From Leifsonia soli (GTDB lineage: Bacteria; Actinomycetota; Actinomycetes; Actinomycetales; Microbacteriaceae), in contig NZ_JACCBJ010000001.1 of NCBI RefSeq assembly GCF_013408745.1, positions 62,001 to 126,000 of the forward strand: DNA of 64,000 nt. The letters are read 5' to 3'. Below are positions 33,267-43,100 of the stretch, piece by piece; positions within the stretch are counted from its first letter, which is position 1, and every line of letters begins with the position of its first letter. The notes beneath the pieces were generated by a model. It saw only the letters and a list, made by a program, of their open reading frames with translations, had not been told where the DNA came from and searched no databases. Both the position numbers and the translations under genes were made by a program.

Positions 33267-34787
33267 ATGGCCGACTACGTCGTCGCCATCGATCAGGGCA
33301 CGACCAGCACCCGGGCGATCATCTTCGACAAGTCCGGGTCGATCGTCTCGACCGGACAGCTCGAGCACGAGCAGATCTTCCCGAAGGCCGGCTGGGTCGA
33401 GCACAACCCGGTCGAGATCTGGAACAACACCCGCGAGGTCATCGGCCAGGCGCTCTCCAAGGCGGACCTGACCCGCCACGACATCGCGGCGGTCGGCATC
33501 ACCAACCAGCGCGAGACCGCGGTGGTGTGGGACAAGAACACCGGCGAGCCGGTCTACAACGCGATCGTCTGGCAGGACACCCGCACCCAGCCGATCGTCG
33601 ACCGCCTGGCGTCCGACGGCGGCACGGAGCGCTTCAAGGACATCGTCGGCCTGCCGCTGGCGACCTACTTCTCCGGCACGAAGATCGTGTGGATCCTGGA
33701 GAACGTCGAGGGCGCCCGCGAGCGCGCCGAGGCGGGCGACCTGCTGTTCGGCACGACCGACACCTGGGTGCTCTGGAACCTCACCGGCGGCCCGGACGGC
33801 GGCGTCCACGCGACGGACGTGACCAACGCGTCCCGCACGCTGTTCATGGATCTCGAGACGCTGAGCTGGCGCGACGACATCCTCGAGGTGTTCGGGGTGC
33901 CGAAGTCGATGCTCCCTGCCATCAAGAGCTCGTCCGAGGTCTACGGCCAGGTCGAGGCGTCCAGCCTCCTCCGCGAGGTGCCCGTCGCGGGCATCCTCGG
34001 CGACCAGCAGGCCGCGACCTTCGGCCAGGCCGCGTTCGACACCGGCGAGTCCAAGAACACGTACGGCACGGGCAACTTCCTCATCTTCAACACGGGCGAG
34101 GAGATCGTCCACTCGAAGAACGGTCTGCTGACGACCCTCGGCTACAAGCTCGGGGATGCGGCGCCGCACTACGCGCTGGAGGGGTCGATCGCGGTCACCG
34201 GCTCGCTGGTGCAGTGGCTGCGCGACAACCTCGGGATCATCTCCAGCGCACCGGAGATCGAAGAGCTGGCCAAGACGGTCGACGACAACGGCGGCGCCTA
34301 CTTCGTGCCGGCGTTCTCCGGACTGTTCGCGCCGTACTGGCGGGCGGACGCGCGTGGCGCGCTCGTCGGCCTCACCCGGTACGTGAACAAGGGCCACATC
34401 GCCCGGGCGGTGCTGGAGGCCACGGCCTTCCAGACCCGCGAGGTGCTGGATGCCGTCAACGCCGACTCCGGCGTCGACCTCACGGAGCTCAAGGTCGACG
34501 GCGGCATGATCGCCAACAACCTGCTCATGCAGTTCCAGGCCGACATCCTCGGCGTCCCGGTGATCCGTCCGGTGGTCGCGGAGACGACGGCCCTCGGCGC
34601 CGCGTACGCCGCCGGCCTCGCCGTCGGGTTCTGGTCGGACCTCGACGACCTGCGCAAGAACTGGCAGGAGGACAGCCGCTGGACGCCGAACATGGCGCCG
34701 GAGGAGCGCGACCGTCAGATCCGTCTCTGGAAGAAGGCCGTCACCAAGACCTTCGACTGGGTCGACGACGACGTGCGCAACGCCTGA
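33267..34787 (+). CDS. glpK: Glycerol kinase
   Basis: Phosphorylates glycerol to sn-glycerol-3-phosphate. The 506 residues show the FGGY-kinase signature at both ends: [17 protein letters not shown] with the ATP-site, and the C-terminal [19 protein letters not shown]. The phosphotransfer Asp lies in [16 protein letters not shown] 33267 has AAAGGAG 6 nt upstream. It completes the glycerol uptake and use set and is followed by a strong hairpin. The His phosphorylated by HPr in Firmicutes is not obvious here. Confidence 0.95.
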   Translation: MADYVVAIDQGTTSTRAIIFDKSGSIVSTGQLEHEQIFPKAGWVEHNPVEIWNNTREVIGQALSKADLTRHDIAAVGITNQRETAVVWDKNTGEPVYNAIVWQDTRTQPIVDRLASDGGTERFKDIVGLPLATYFSGTKIVWILENVEGARERAEAGDLLFGTTDTWVLWNLTGGPDGGVHATDVTNASRTLFMDLETLSWRDDILEVFGVPKSMLPAIKSSSEVYGQVEASSLLREVPVAGILGDQQAATFGQAAFDTGESKNTYGTGNFLIFNTGEEIVHSKNGLLTTLGYKLGDAAPHYALEGSIAVTGSLVQWLRDNLGIISSAPEIEELAKTVDDNGGAYFVPAFSGLFAPYWRADARGALVGLTRYVNKGHIARAVLEATAFQTREVLDAVNADSGVDLTELKVDGGMIANNLLMQFQADILGVPVIRPVVAETTALGAAYAAGLAVGFWSDLDDLRKNWQEDSRWTPNMAPEERDRQIRLWKKAVTKTFDWVDDDVRNA

Positions 34788-34799
34788 GCCGTTCCCCTC

Positions 34800-34833
34800 G
34801 AAGCGCCGTCCGGCATCCGCCGGGCGGCGCTTC
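34800..34833. terminator. Terminator after glpK
   Basis: GAAGCGCCGTCCGGC pairs with GCCGGGCGGCGCTTC (one G-T pair) around the loop ATCC: a 15-bp GC-rich stem 13 nt after the glpK stop. The opposite gene (HAD) ends 67 nt further on, so it may serve both. Confidence 0.65.
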
Positions 34834-34899
34834 GCCATTCGCCCGCCGACCTGGTTGCCACGACACGCCGTCCCGGCGCTCCGCCGACGGCGTGCCGCG

Positions 34900-35655
34900 T
34901 CAGCTCGATGCCGGCGGTGCGATGCGCGTCAGCAGCGGGGCGAGGTCGGCCAGGGTCGGGATGATGTGCACAGCGGCGGCGACGGCGTCGCGCTCGTCGT
35001 CGGGGGACGGCACGGCGTTGCGCCGGTTGAGCCACACCCCGGTGAGTCCGGCCCGGGCGGCGCCGATCGCGTCCGTCCTCAGCCGGTCGCCGACGTAGGC
35101 GGCCTGGTCGGGGCGGACCCCGAAGGCGTCGCACGCGAAGCGGAAGATCGCGGCTTCGGGCTTGGCGACCCCGACCTCCCCGGACGCGATCAGGTGGTCC
35201 ATGCGGGCGTCGAGGCCGACCGCCTCCACCTTCCGGCCCTGGAAGGCCAGGTCGCCGTTCGTGATCAGGCCGAAGCGGACCCCCGGGAGGGCCGCCTGGA
35301 GCGCATCGAGCGCCGGCACCGCGTCGTCGTGCAGCGACCAGGCGGCGACGTAGTGCTCGAAGTAGTCGGCGAACCAGGCGCTCGCCTGCGCGTCGTCGAG
35401 TTCGACCCCGTGCCGGGCCGCGAAGTCGCAGGCGCGCGCCCGGCGCTGCCCCTCGAAGTCGAGGTCGCCCGCGAGGTAGGAGTGGTAGTGCTCCTCTTCG
35501 AGGTCGTGCCAGAGGGTGACCACCTCGTCCGCCTCGGCCGTCCCGTAGGGCGGGCCGAGAGTCTCGGCGTAGCGCAGGATGCCGGCCTCGACGGCGGCGC
35601 GATGCGCGAACAGCGTGTCGTCGAGGTCGAACAGCACGATCCGGAGGTCGCTCAC
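34900..35655 (-). CDS. HAD-superfamily hydrolase
   Basis: A 251-residue haloacid-dehalogenase-type phosphatase. Motif I is FDLDDTLF with nucleophile D10 and acid D12, motif II lies in RFGLITNGD, and motif III/IV in KPEAAIFRFACDAFG with GDRLRTDAIGA. A helical cap domain sits between motifs I and II, as in YjjG/phosphoglycolate phosphatase types. Starts at GTG 35653-35655 in a GTGA overlap with the acetyltransferase gene; the frame is open upstream but only within that gene. Substrate unknown. Confidence 0.82.
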   Translation of the reverse strand: MSDLRIVLFDLDDTLFAHRAAVEAGILRYAETLGPPYGTAEADEVVTLWHDLEEEHYHSYLAGDLDFEGQRRARACDFAARHGVELDDAQASAWFADYFEHYVAAWSLHDDAVPALDALQAALPGVRFGLITNGDLAFQGRKVEAVGLDARMDHLIASGEVGVAKPEAAIFRFACDAFGVRPDQAAYVGDRLRTDAIGAARAGLTGVWLNRRNAVPSPDDERDAVAAAVHIIPTLADLAPLLTRIAPPASS

Positions 35656-36245
35656 GCGGGTGCCTGCACGTACGAGACGTCCGGCCAGTCGCCCGCCGCG
35701 CGTCCGGCGTCCGCCGGCAGAAGGGTGCCGCGCCACTCGTCGAACCGCTCGCCGCGCTGCTCGGCCCCGCCCGGGACGACGCCGTCCCAGCGGAAGCCGG
35801 CGCGGCGGGCCACGGCGGCGCTGGCGGCGTTGCCCGCCAGCGCGCGCCACACCAGTTTCCGCAGCGCGAGGCCGTCCGGTGCCGGTGCGAAACCGTAGCC
35901 GATCACCAGCGCGGCCGCCTCGGACATGATGCCGTGCCCGCGCGCCTCCGGCGCCATCCAGTAGCCGATCTCGCCCTGGTGCTCGCGGATGTCACCGATG
36001 CTGATCATGCCGACGAGTGCGCCCTCCGCCCGGACCGCCCACGTGCAGACCCGGCCGCTCGCCCAGCCGTCCGGGACGACGCTGGTCACGAATCCCACCG
36101 CGTTGTCGCGCGTGTACGGCGACGGCACGGTCGTCCAGCGGGCGATGGCCGGGTCGGCGCACACCTCGGCGATCCGGTCGACATCCGCGTGGCCGGGCGT
36201 CGAGAGCGTCACCCGCGCCCCCGTCAGGACGACCGGCGCCGGCAT
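35652..36245 (-). CDS. GNAT-family N-acetyltransferase (RimJ/RimL type)
   Basis: A 197-residue acetyl-CoA-dependent acetyltransferase. The order TGARVTLSTPGHADVDRIAE, GEIGYWMAPEARGHGIMSEA (the pyrophosphate-binding motif A) and ALAGNAASAAVARRAGFRWDG (motif B) is that of the RimJ/RimL/Acetyltransf_3 group, which acetylates ribosomal-protein or small-molecule amines. It is coupled to trpS upstream (TGATG, 1-nt overlap) and to the HAD gene downstream. Confidence 0.82.
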   Translation of the reverse strand: MPAPVVLTGARVTLSTPGHADVDRIAEVCADPAIARWTTVPSPYTRDNAVGFVTSVVPDGWASGRVCTWAVRAEGALVGMISIGDIREHQGEIGYWMAPEARGHGIMSEAAALVIGYGFAPAPDGLALRKLVWRALAGNAASAAVARRAGFRWDGVVPGGAEQRGERFDEWRGTLLPADAGRAAGDWPDVSYVQAPA

Positions 36246-37255
36246 CAGCGGGCCCGTCTCAGCAGACCGATGCGGTCGTACGCCTTCTCGAGCGTGCCCT
36301 CCGCCACCTCGCTCGCGCGCTGCGCGTTGGTCGCGAGGATGCGGTCGAGCTCGCCGGGGTCGGCGAGCAGGTCGAGCGCGCGCTTGCGGACCGGGGCGAA
36401 CTCCTCGACCACCACCTCCACGAGACCCTTCTTGAAGTCGCCGTAGCCTTTGCCCTCGTACTCGACCTCGATCGACTCGATCGTGCGGCCGCTCAGCGCG
36501 GAGTAGATCGAGAGCAGGTTGGAGATGCCCGGCTTGCCCGCGCGGTCGAACGACACGACGCCGTCCGTGTCGGTGACGGCGCGCATGATCTTCTTGCGGG
36601 TCACCTCGGGCTCGTCCAGCATCCAGATGATGCCCGCGCCCGACTCCGCCGACTTCGACATCTTCGACTCCGGGTTCTGGAGGTCGTAGATGCGCGCGCT
36701 GTCCTTCAGGATCATGGCCTGCGGAACGACGAACGTCGGGCCGAAGCGGCCGTTGAAGCGCTCGGCGAGGTCGCGGGTGAGCTCGACGTGCTGGCGCTGG
36801 TCGTCGCCGACGGGCACGACCTCTGCGTCGAAGAGCAGGATGTCCGCCGCCATCAGCACCGGGTAGGCGAACAGCCCGACCGAGGTCGCCTCGGCGCCCT
36901 GCTTGGCCGACTTGTCCTTGAACTGCGTCATGCGCGACGCCTCGCCGAAGCCCGTGATCGTGTTGAGGATCCAGGCCAGCTGGGCGTGGGCGGGCACGTG
37001 CGACTGCACGTAGAGGGTGGATGCGGACGGGTCGATCCCGGCCGCGATGTACTGCGCCGCGGTGCGGCGGGTCTTCTCGCGCAGCTCGGCCGGGTCCTGC
37101 GCCACCGTGATGGCGTGGAGGTCGACCACCGAGAAGAACGCGTCGTGCGTGCTCTGGAGCTCCTTCCACTGCAGGAGCGCTCCGATGTAGTTGCCGAGGT
37201 GCAGCGAGTCGGCCGACGGCTGCATGCCGGAGTAGAGGCGGGGGAGTGTCGTCAT
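36245..37255 (-). CDS. trpS: Tryptophanyl-tRNA synthetase
   Basis: Charges tRNA-Trp with tryptophan. Class I synthetase of 336 residues with the HIGH-type signature [11 protein letters not shown] at about residue 17-25 and the KMSKS loop as [10 protein letters not shown] near residue 200. A second loop [15 protein letters not shown] binds the nucleotide and amino acid. Start at the ATG 37253-37255, with GAAAGCAGAACC upstream as a weak ribosome site. First gene of a three-gene operon with the acetyltransferase and HAD hydrolase. Confidence 0.94.
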   Translation of the reverse strand: MTTLPRLYSGMQPSADSLHLGNYIGALLQWKELQSTHDAFFSVVDLHAITVAQDPAELREKTRRTAAQYIAAGIDPSASTLYVQSHVPAHAQLAWILNTITGFGEASRMTQFKDKSAKQGAEATSVGLFAYPVLMAADILLFDAEVVPVGDDQRQHVELTRDLAERFNGRFGPTFVVPQAMILKDSARIYDLQNPESKMSKSAESGAGIIWMLDEPEVTRKKIMRAVTDTDGVVSFDRAGKPGISNLLSIYSALSGRTIESIEVEYEGKGYGDFKKGLVEVVVEEFAPVRKRALDLLADPGELDRILATNAQRASEVAEGTLEKAYDRIGLLRRAR

Positions 37256-37299
37256 GGTTCTGCTTTCGAAATCTGGAGGGATGCGGATGCTTCGGGCCG

Positions 37300-38136
37300 T
37301 CAGAGCGCGTAGTCGACGACCACAGGCGTGTGGTCCGACCATCGCTCGTCGTAGGCGGCCGCGCGGTCGACCGACCAGCCCGTGACCCGCTCCGCGAGTG
37401 CGGGGGTCGCCAGCTGGTAGTCGATGCGCCATCCGGTGTCGTTGTCGAACGCCTTCCCGCGCCACGACCACCACGTGTACGGCCCGTCGACCTCGCCCGC
37501 GTGCTTGCGGACGATGTCGACCCAGCCGAGTCCGGCTCCGTCGTTGTACGCCGGGTCGCCCTCTGCGCCGAGGATGCGGTCGAAGTACTCGCGCTCCTCT
37601 GGCAGGAAGCCGGCGCGCTTGACGTTGCCCTTCCAGTTGCGGATGTCGAGCGTGCGGTGGCCGACGTTGAGGTCGCCCATCACCACCGCGAGCTCATTGT
37701 GCTTCTGCAGCTCGGGGAGCCGCGCCTCCATCGCGTCGAGGAAGCGGTACTTCTCGGTCTGCTTCTCCGTGCCCGCCTCGCCGGAGTGGACGTACGCGCT
37801 GACGACGGTGATCACCGTTCCGGCGACCTCGTAGTCGGCCTCCAGCCAGCGGCCCGCGCTGTCGAACTCGCTCGGGCCGAGCTCCACACGGTGGATGGAC
37901 GCGCGGTGCCTGCTCGCGATCGCGACACCAGCGCGGCCCTTCGCGGTGGCCGGGTCGTGGACGATGTCCCACTCGTCGCCGAGCAGCCCCTGCAGGTCTT
38001 CGGACGAGGCCCGCACCTCCTGGATGGCGAGGATGTCGACGTCGCGCCCGTCGAGCCAGGCGCCCATGCCCTTGCGGAAGGCGGCGCGGATGCCGTTGGC
38101 GTTGATCGTGGCGATGCGCAAGCGACTCGAGGGCAT
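37300..38136 (-). CDS. xthA: Exodeoxyribonuclease III
   Basis: AP endonuclease/3'-5' exonuclease of base-excision repair. The 278 residues follow the ExoIII family order: [21 protein letters not shown] with the metal-binding Glu, [24 protein letters not shown] and the C-terminal DYQLATPAL plus [10 protein letters not shown] with the catalytic Asp-His. ATG 38134-38136 is preceded by TAGGCT (38143-38148) at 6 nt without a Shine-Dalgarno, so leaderless expression is likely. Confidence 0.92.
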   Translation of the reverse strand: MPSSRLRIATINANGIRAAFRKGMGAWLDGRDVDILAIQEVRASSEDLQGLLGDEWDIVHDPATAKGRAGVAIASRHRASIHRVELGPSEFDSAGRWLEADYEVAGTVITVVSAYVHSGEAGTEKQTEKYRFLDAMEARLPELQKHNELAVVMGDLNVGHRTLDIRNWKGNVKRAGFLPEEREYFDRILGAEGDPAYNDGAGLGWVDIVRKHAGEVDGPYTWWSWRGKAFDNDTGWRIDYQLATPALAERVTGWSVDRAAAYDERWSDHTPVVVDYAL

Positions 38137-38142
38137 GCTTCC

Positions 38143-38148
38143 AGCCTA
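38143..38148 (-). promoter_or_regulatory. -10 element of xthA
   Basis: TAGGCT on the minus strand, 6 nt before the ATG. It overlaps the end of the upstream yihY reading frame. Confidence 0.4.
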
Positions 38149-39399
38149 CCGGGGGCGGCCGACACCCAGCGGGCCCGCCGGTTCTCCGTCGAGCAGGTCA
38201 TTCAGCCGCTGCTCGGCCCGCGCGACCCGGCGCTGCGCGGCGAGGCGGGAGAACCATCGTGCCGCCGCCAGCTCGTCCTGCGCCCGGGCCAGCTCCGACC
38301 GCGCGACGAGCACACGCGCCTCGTGCTCGGCGGCGGCGCGCTCCGCGGCTTCCTCCTCCGGGGTGACGGCCCGCGGCGAGAGGCCGCGGTCGAACATCCC
38401 GATCGCGATCCACGACGCCGAGAGCAGGATGACGCGCGAGATGAGGTTGAACCAGAGCAGGAGGCCGATGAACACGGCGAAGGTCGCCAGTAGCGGGTTC
38501 TTGTAGGTGCCGCCGAGGAGCAGCCCGCCGAGCGCGCTCAGTCCGGCGAGCACCAGTGCGCCGAGCAGCGCGCCGAAGAACAGGTTCCGCCACGGGATGG
38601 CGACGCGCGACATGATCCGGAACATCGCCCCCAGCGTCACGATGTTCAGGGCGACGGAGACCACGAGACCTGAGAAGCGGGCGGCCGCGTTCGTCCAGAA
38701 CGAGTCGGACGAGAGCCCGGCCAGGTCCAGGATGAGCGTCAGCGCCTGCGTGCTCAGGATGCTGAGCAGCGCGGAGAACACGAACAGCACGCCGAAGACC
38801 AGCGCGAGCCCGAGGTCGCGCACCTTCTGCAGCACGTAGCTGGTGGTGTCGCGGCTGAGACGGAACACCGCGCGCACCGCCTGTCGCGTGTAGTACAGCC
38901 AGCCGATGGCCGTCCAGATCAGGCCGACGGCGGCGATGATGCCCGTCCAGCCGAAGGAGCTCGCGTTCCTGAGCTCGTCCTGCGGGATCGCGCCGACCGT
39001 CGTCGGGGTCTGGATGAGTCCGGGGACCGCCCGGTTGATCAGGGCGACGAGCGCGTCGAAGACGGCCTCGTTGCCCGCGAGCCAGAAGCTCGCGACCGAG
39101 AATCCCACCCAGACCGCGGCGAACACGGCGAACAGCGACTGGTACCCCATCCCGGCGGCGCGCAGATTGCCGTCCGAGTACGAGTAGTTGATGTACACGC
39201 GGTAGGGCCGCAGATCCTTGACCCACTTCGCCCAGCCCGTGACGCGGGCGACCGGGCGCTGGAACCGCCGCACCAGGGGGTCGGCGCGCTCCACCAGGCG
39301 CTCCTTCAGCGACTCCTCCGCCTCCGGCTCCACATTGCCCGCGGCGCGCTGGAGACCCGGGTCCGGCGGGGAGGGCTCGCCTCGGGACTTCTTGGCCAC
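38146..39399 (-). CDS. YihY/BrkB-family membrane protein
   Basis: A 417-residue inner-membrane protein of the YihY (virulence factor BrkB) family, function unproven. About six membrane helices run from around residue 95 to 325: SLFAVFAAVWVGFSVASFWLA, then IAAVGLIWTAIGWLYYTRQA and others. The family motif region near PLVRRFQRPVARVTGWAKW precedes the helices. A C-terminal basic-acidic helix (ERAAAEHEARVLVARSELARAQ) is a probable coiled coil. Start GTG 39397-39399 lies 6 nt after TATCCT (39406-39411), pointing to a leaderless transcript. Confidence 0.82.
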   Translation of the reverse strand: MAKKSRGEPSPPDPGLQRAAGNVEPEAEESLKERLVERADPLVRRFQRPVARVTGWAKWVKDLRPYRVYINYSYSDGNLRAAGMGYQSLFAVFAAVWVGFSVASFWLAGNEAVFDALVALINRAVPGLIQTPTTVGAIPQDELRNASSFGWTGIIAAVGLIWTAIGWLYYTRQAVRAVFRLSRDTTSYVLQKVRDLGLALVFGVLFVFSALLSILSTQALTLILDLAGLSSDSFWTNAAARFSGLVVSVALNIVTLGAMFRIMSRVAIPWRNLFFGALLGALVLAGLSALGGLLLGGTYKNPLLATFAVFIGLLLWFNLISRVILLSASWIAIGMFDRGLSPRAVTPEEEAAERAAAEHEARVLVARSELARAQDELAAARWFSRLAAQRRVARAEQRLNDLLDGEPAGPLGVGRPR

Positions 39400-39405
39400 G
39401 CCGTC

Positions 39406-39411
39406 AGGATA
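39406..39411 (-). promoter_or_regulatory. -10 element of the yihY-like gene
   Basis: TATCCT on the minus strand, 6 nt before the GTG start; no Shine-Dalgarno in between. Confidence 0.4.
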
Positions 39412-39438
39412 CCGAGGCCCTGGCCGGCCCGGAGATGC

Positions 39439-39473
39439 ACGACGGCCCGCTCCGGTGCGGAGCGGGCCGTCGT
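39439..39473 (-). terminator. Terminator of the sdhCDAB operon
   Basis: A 16-bp perfect stem (39439-39454 with 39458-39473; core GACGGCCCGCTCC) around a 3-nt loop, 20 nt after the sdhB stop on the minus strand. No strong U-tract. Confidence 0.65.
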
Positions 39474-39492
39474 CGAGGTCGTCGGGGGTGGA

Positions 39493-40254
39493 TCAGGGCT
39501 TCCCGCGCATGATCGCCTGCTTCACCTCGGCGATCGCCTGCGTGACCTGGATGCCGCGCGGGCAGGCGTCGGTGCAGTTGAAGGTCGTGCGGCAGCGCCA
39601 CACGCCCTCCTTGTCGTTGAGGATGTCGAGGCGCACCTGGGCGTTGTCGTCGCGCGAGTCGAAGATGAAGCGGTGCGCGTTCACGATCGCCGCAGGGCCG
39701 AAGTACTGGCCGTCGGTCCAGAACACCGGGCAGGACGACGTGCACGCGGCGCAGAGGATGCACTTGGTGGTGTCGTCGAAGCGGGCGCGGTCGGCGACCG
39801 ACTGGATGCGCTCCTTGCCCTTCTCCGGCTTCGAGTTCGCGACGAGGAACGGCTGCACCTCGCGGTACGACTCGAAGAAGGGCTCCATGTCGACGATGAG
39901 GTCCTTCTCGAGCGGCAGGCCCTTGATCGCCTCGACGTAGATCGGCTTCGAGATGTCGAGGTCCTTGATCAGCGTCTTGCAGGCGAGGCGGTTGCGGCCG
40001 TTGATGCGCATGGCGTCCGACCCGCAGATGCCGTGCGCGCAGGAGCGGCGGAAGGTCAGTGAGCCGTCCTGCTCCCACTTGATCTTGTGCAGGGCGTCCA
40101 GGATTCGGTCGGTCGGGTACAGCTCGACGTCAAAGTCCTGCCAGCGCGGTTCCGTGTCCACATCCGGGTCGAAGCGGCGGATGATGAGGGTGACGGTGAA
40201 CGACGGGACCGGGGCCTCGGGGGCCGGGGGAGTCTCGAGCACGGCGTTCGACAT
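39493..40254 (-). CDS. sdhB: Succinate dehydrogenase iron-sulfur subunit
   Basis: Carries electrons from the flavin of SdhA to the membrane subunits through three Fe-S clusters. The 253 residues show the 2Fe-2S ligands in SCAHGICGSDAMRINGR plus a downstream Cys, the 4Fe-4S set CILCAACTSSCP and the C-terminal CRTTFNCTDACPRGI with the 3Fe-4S/4Fe-4S cysteines. Start ATG 40252-40254 overlaps the sdhA stop by one base. Last gene of sdhC-sdhD-sdhA-sdhB. The same frame is open upstream through sdhA but is not coding there. Confidence 0.95.
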   Translation of the reverse strand: MSNAVLETPPAPEAPVPSFTVTLIIRRFDPDVDTEPRWQDFDVELYPTDRILDALHKIKWEQDGSLTFRRSCAHGICGSDAMRINGRNRLACKTLIKDLDISKPIYVEAIKGLPLEKDLIVDMEPFFESYREVQPFLVANSKPEKGKERIQSVADRARFDDTTKCILCAACTSSCPVFWTDGQYFGPAAIVNAHRFIFDSRDDNAQVRLDILNDKEGVWRCRTTFNCTDACPRGIQVTQAIAEVKQAIMRGKP

Positions 40255-42056
40255 CAGTACTTCCTCTCCATCGGCTGGTAGCGGGTCACGACGACGGGCT
40301 TCCAGTCGAGCGTGATGTGGTCTGCCGCGTCCGACGAGTGCGGGTCGCCGGTGAGGTAGGCCATGGTGTGCTTCATGTAGTTCTCGTCGTCGCGCTTCGG
40401 GAAGTCGTCGCGCATGTGGCCGCCGCGCGACTCCTTGCGGTTGCGCGCGGAGTAGACGACGACTTCGGCGAGATCGAGCAGGAAGCCGAGCTCGACGGCC
40501 TCCAGCAGGTCGGTGTTGTAGCGCTTGCCCTTGTCCTGCACCTGCACCTTGCGGTAGCGGTCGCGCAGCTCGTGGATGGTCTGGGTGACCTGGGCGAGCG
40601 ACTCGTCGGTGCGGAACACCTGGGCGTTCCGGTCCATCTCGTCCTGCAGCTCCTTGCGGATGGCGGCGATGCGCTCCGTGCCGGTGGAGGTGCGGAGCTC
40701 GTCGATCATGCCGCGGACGGCACCGGCCGGGTCTTCGGGCAGCGGCACGAAGTCGGCGGTCTTGACGTACTCCACCGCGTTGTTGCCCGCGCGCTTGCCG
40801 AAGACGTTGATGTCGAGCAGCGAGTTGGTGCCGAGCCGGTTCGAGCCGTGCACCGAGACGCAGGCGCACTCGCCCGCGGCGTAGAGGCCGGGGACGACGG
40901 TGGTGTTGTCGCGCAGCACTTCGGCGGCGGTGTTGGTCGGGATGCCGCCCATGGCGTAGTGCGCGGTCGGCATCACCGGGACGGGCTCGACCACCGGGTC
41001 GACGCCGAGGTAGGTGCGGGCGAACTCGGTGATGTCCGGGAGCTTGGTCTCCAGGACTTCGGCGCCGAGGTGCGTGCAGTCGAGCAGCACGTAGTCCTTG
41101 TGCGGGCCGGCGCCTCGTCCTTCCGCGACCTCCTGCACCATGCAGCGGGCGACGATGTCGCGCGGCGCGAGGTCCTTGATGGTCGGCGCGTAGCGCTCCA
41201 TGAAGCGCTCGCCCGAGGCGTTGCGGAGGATGGCGCCCTCGCCGCGGGCTCCCTCGGTGAGGAGGATGCCGAGCCCGGCGAGGCCGGTCGGGTGGAACTG
41301 GAAGAACTCCATGTCCTCGAGCGGGAGGCCCTTGCGCCAGATGATGCCGACGCCGTCGCCGGTCAGCGTGTGCGCGTTGGAGGTGGTCTTGAAGATCTTG
41401 CCGAAGCCGCCGGTGGCGAAGATGATCGCCTTCGAGTGGAAGACGTGCAGCTCGCCGGTCGACAGCTCGTAGGCGACGACGCCGGCCGGCTGGGGGACGC
41501 CGTCGACGTCCGTCATGATCACGTCGAGCACGTAGAACTCGTTGAAGAAGTTGATGCCGAGCTTGACGCAGTTCTGGAACAGCGTCTGCAGGATCATGTG
41601 GCCGGTGCGGTCGGCCGCGTAGCAGGCGCGGCGCACCGGCGCCTTGCCGTGGTCGCGGGTGTGGCCGCCGAACCGGCGCTGGTCGATCTTGCCCTCGGGG
41701 GTCCGGTTGAACGGGAGGCCCATGTTCTCGAGGTCGATGACCGCGTCGATGGCCTCCTTGGCGAGGATCTCCGCGGCGTCCTGGTCGACGAGGTAGTCGC
41801 CGCCCTTGACGGTGTCGAAGGTGTGCCACTCCCAGCTGTCCTCCTCGACGTTCGCGAGCGCGGCGGCCATGCCGCCCTGCGCCGCGCCCGTGTGGGAGCG
41901 CGTCGGGTAGAGCTTCGAGATCACGGCGGTGCGGGCGTGCGGGCCCGCCTCGATCGCCGCGCGCATCCCGGCGCCGCCGGCGCCGACGATGACGATGTCG
42001 AACTCGTGGTAGTGGACGCCGTCGATGACGGTGGATTCAGTAGCTTCTGTTGTCAC
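40254..42056 (-). CDS. sdhA: Succinate dehydrogenase flavoprotein subunit
   Basis: Oxidises succinate to fumarate with covalently bound FAD in the TCA cycle and respiratory chain. The 600 residues have the FAD motif [17 protein letters not shown], the flavinylation histidine region [15 protein letters not shown], the substrate-site [17 protein letters not shown] and the C-terminal AHSPAA-like [14 protein letters not shown]. Start is GTG 42054-42056, with GAAGACTTGTGACAAC context and weak ribosome site. Downstream of sdhD by 21 nt. Confidence 0.95.
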   Translation of the reverse strand: MTTEATESTVIDGVHYHEFDIVIVGAGGAGMRAAIEAGPHARTAVISKLYPTRSHTGAAQGGMAAALANVEEDSWEWHTFDTVKGGDYLVDQDAAEILAKEAIDAVIDLENMGLPFNRTPEGKIDQRRFGGHTRDHGKAPVRRACYAADRTGHMILQTLFQNCVKLGINFFNEFYVLDVIMTDVDGVPQPAGVVAYELSTGELHVFHSKAIIFATGGFGKIFKTTSNAHTLTGDGVGIIWRKGLPLEDMEFFQFHPTGLAGLGILLTEGARGEGAILRNASGERFMERYAPTIKDLAPRDIVARCMVQEVAEGRGAGPHKDYVLLDCTHLGAEVLETKLPDITEFARTYLGVDPVVEPVPVMPTAHYAMGGIPTNTAAEVLRDNTTVVPGLYAAGECACVSVHGSNRLGTNSLLDINVFGKRAGNNAVEYVKTADFVPLPEDPAGAVRGMIDELRTSTGTERIAAIRKELQDEMDRNAQVFRTDESLAQVTQTIHELRDRYRKVQVQDKGKRYNTDLLEAVELGFLLDLAEVVVYSARNRKESRGGHMRDDFPKRDDENYMKHTMAYLTGDPHSSDAADHITLDWKPVVVTRYQPMERKY

Positions 42057-42077
42057 AAGTCTTCCGTTGTCGAAGGA

Positions 42078-42521
42078 TCAGCGTGCCGGGCAGAAGGACG
42101 GCAGGTCGGCGGCGGCGGCACCGGCCGGGCACGGGTCGAACGTGAAGATCACGAGCGTTCCGAGCACGATCAGCACGACGACCGCGGCGAGGACGGCCCA
42201 CTTCAGGACGCGGTTCACGACCCGGTTGTAGGCGTAGTCGTTGATGAGCGTGCGCATCCCGTTGCCGCCGTGGATCAGGGCGAGCCACAGCATCAGGAGG
42301 TCCCAGACCTGCCAGAACGGCGTGGCGTACTTGCCGGCGACGAAGGCGAAGTCGATCTGCTTGACGCCGTCGCCGAGGACGAGGTTGATCAGCAGGTGGC
42401 CGAAGATGAGGATCACGAGCACCAGACCGGATGCCCGCATGTAGATCCAGCCCCACTTCTCCCAGTTCTTGCCGCGGGAGGACCGGGCGGCGGGGGTGCG
42501 CGGCGCCTCGATGGTCGTCAC
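42078..42521 (-). CDS. sdhD: Succinate dehydrogenase hydrophobic membrane anchor subunit
   Basis: A 147-residue subunit with three membrane helices (about residues 29-49, 68-88, 105-128) that bind heme b and quinone together with SdhC. The histidine of GHLLINL and the second-helix WLALIHGGNGMR are the usual heme/quinone residues. Starts at GTG 42519-42521, 2 nt... in the stop region of sdhC (1 nt apart), so co-translated. It has an N-terminal polar extension of about 25 residues. Confidence 0.88.
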   Translation of the reverse strand: MTTIEAPRTPAARSSRGKNWEKWGWIYMRASGLVLVILIFGHLLINLVLGDGVKQIDFAFVAGKYATPFWQVWDLLMLWLALIHGGNGMRTLINDYAYNRVVNRVLKWAVLAAVVVLIVLGTLVIFTFDPCPAGAAAADLPSFCPAR

Positions 42522-42522
42522 G

Positions 42523-42939
42523 TCAGTTCACCTCCGAGAAGATGTGCACGAGCTGGACGGGCACGAAGCCGGCCATCAGGATCACCCAGAGCGCGATGAC
42601 GATCCAGAACATGGCCCTCTGGTACTTGACGCCCTTGCTCCAGAGGTCGATCAGGATGATGCGGATGCCGTTGAAGGCGTGGAACACGATGGCCGCGACG
42701 AGGGCGATCTCGCCGAGTCCCATGATCGGGTTCTTGTAGGTGCCGATCACCGCGTTGTAGGCCTCGGGGCTCACGCGGATGAGCGACGTGTCCAGGATGT
42801 GGACGAGAAGGAAGAAGAAGATGGCGACGCCGGTGATGCGGTGGAGGACCCACGACCACATCCCCTCGCGGCCACGGTACAGAGTTCCGCCGGGCCGGGT
42901 CTTGGCCGGCTGCAGGGTCCCTGTCGCTTGGTCTGACAC
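42523..42939 (-). CDS. sdhC: Succinate dehydrogenase cytochrome b556 subunit
   Basis: A 138-residue membrane subunit with three helices. The family motif GREGMWSWVLHRITGVAIFFFLLVHILD (core: SWVLHRITG and LLVHILD) contains heme-binding and quinone-site His residues, and FHAFNGIRIILIDL is the second signature. The preferred start is GTG 42937-42939, 6 nt after GGGAGGG; a TTG two codons upstream overlaps the Shine-Dalgarno. First gene of the sdh operon; a perfect palindrome lies about 100 bp upstream. Confidence 0.9.
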   Translation of the reverse strand: MSDQATGTLQPAKTRPGGTLYRGREGMWSWVLHRITGVAIFFFLLVHILDTSLIRVSPEAYNAVIGTYKNPIMGLGEIALVAAIVFHAFNGIRIILIDLWSKGVKYQRAMFWIVIALWVILMAGFVPVQLVHIFSEVN

Positions 42940-43036
42940 GGACAACCCTCCCTGGTTGCTGATCGCTGATGCGGCGCGGTGAGCGCAGCGCCAGTCTATG
43001 CCGGGAGGGGTCCAGCCGCCTCTTAGGGTGACCTCA

Positions 43037-43058
43037 GTTATCTCGACGTCGAGATAAC
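43037..43058. promoter_or_regulatory. Perfect 22-bp palindrome between sdhC and the divergent small gene
   Basis: GTTATCTCGAC followed directly by its reverse complement, with no mismatch or spacer. It lies 98 bp upstream of sdhC and 43 bp upstream of the plus-strand gene at 43101. A regulatory site for the sdh operon, the small gene or both is likely. The next bases (43058-43075) form a further hairpin, CCCGCC-N6-GGCGGG. Confidence 0.6.
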
Positions 43059-43087
43059 CCGCCCTGTACGGCGGGATCGGCCCGGCG

Positions 43088-43093
43088 TACCGT
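43088..43093 (+). promoter_or_regulatory. -10 element of the 74-residue protein gene
   Basis: TACCGT, 7 nt before the ATG at 43101, with TGTACG (43065-43070) at 17-bp spacing as a -35-like element. Together they support that the small frame is a real gene. Confidence 0.4.
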
Positions 43094-43100
43094 CCAGCGC

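Noticed and set aside
43023..43041. DtxR/IdeR iron box near the sdh promoter (TTAGGGTGACCTCAGTTAT)
   Set aside because: About 11 of 19 positions fit the consensus and there is no good dyad symmetry; below what I would call.
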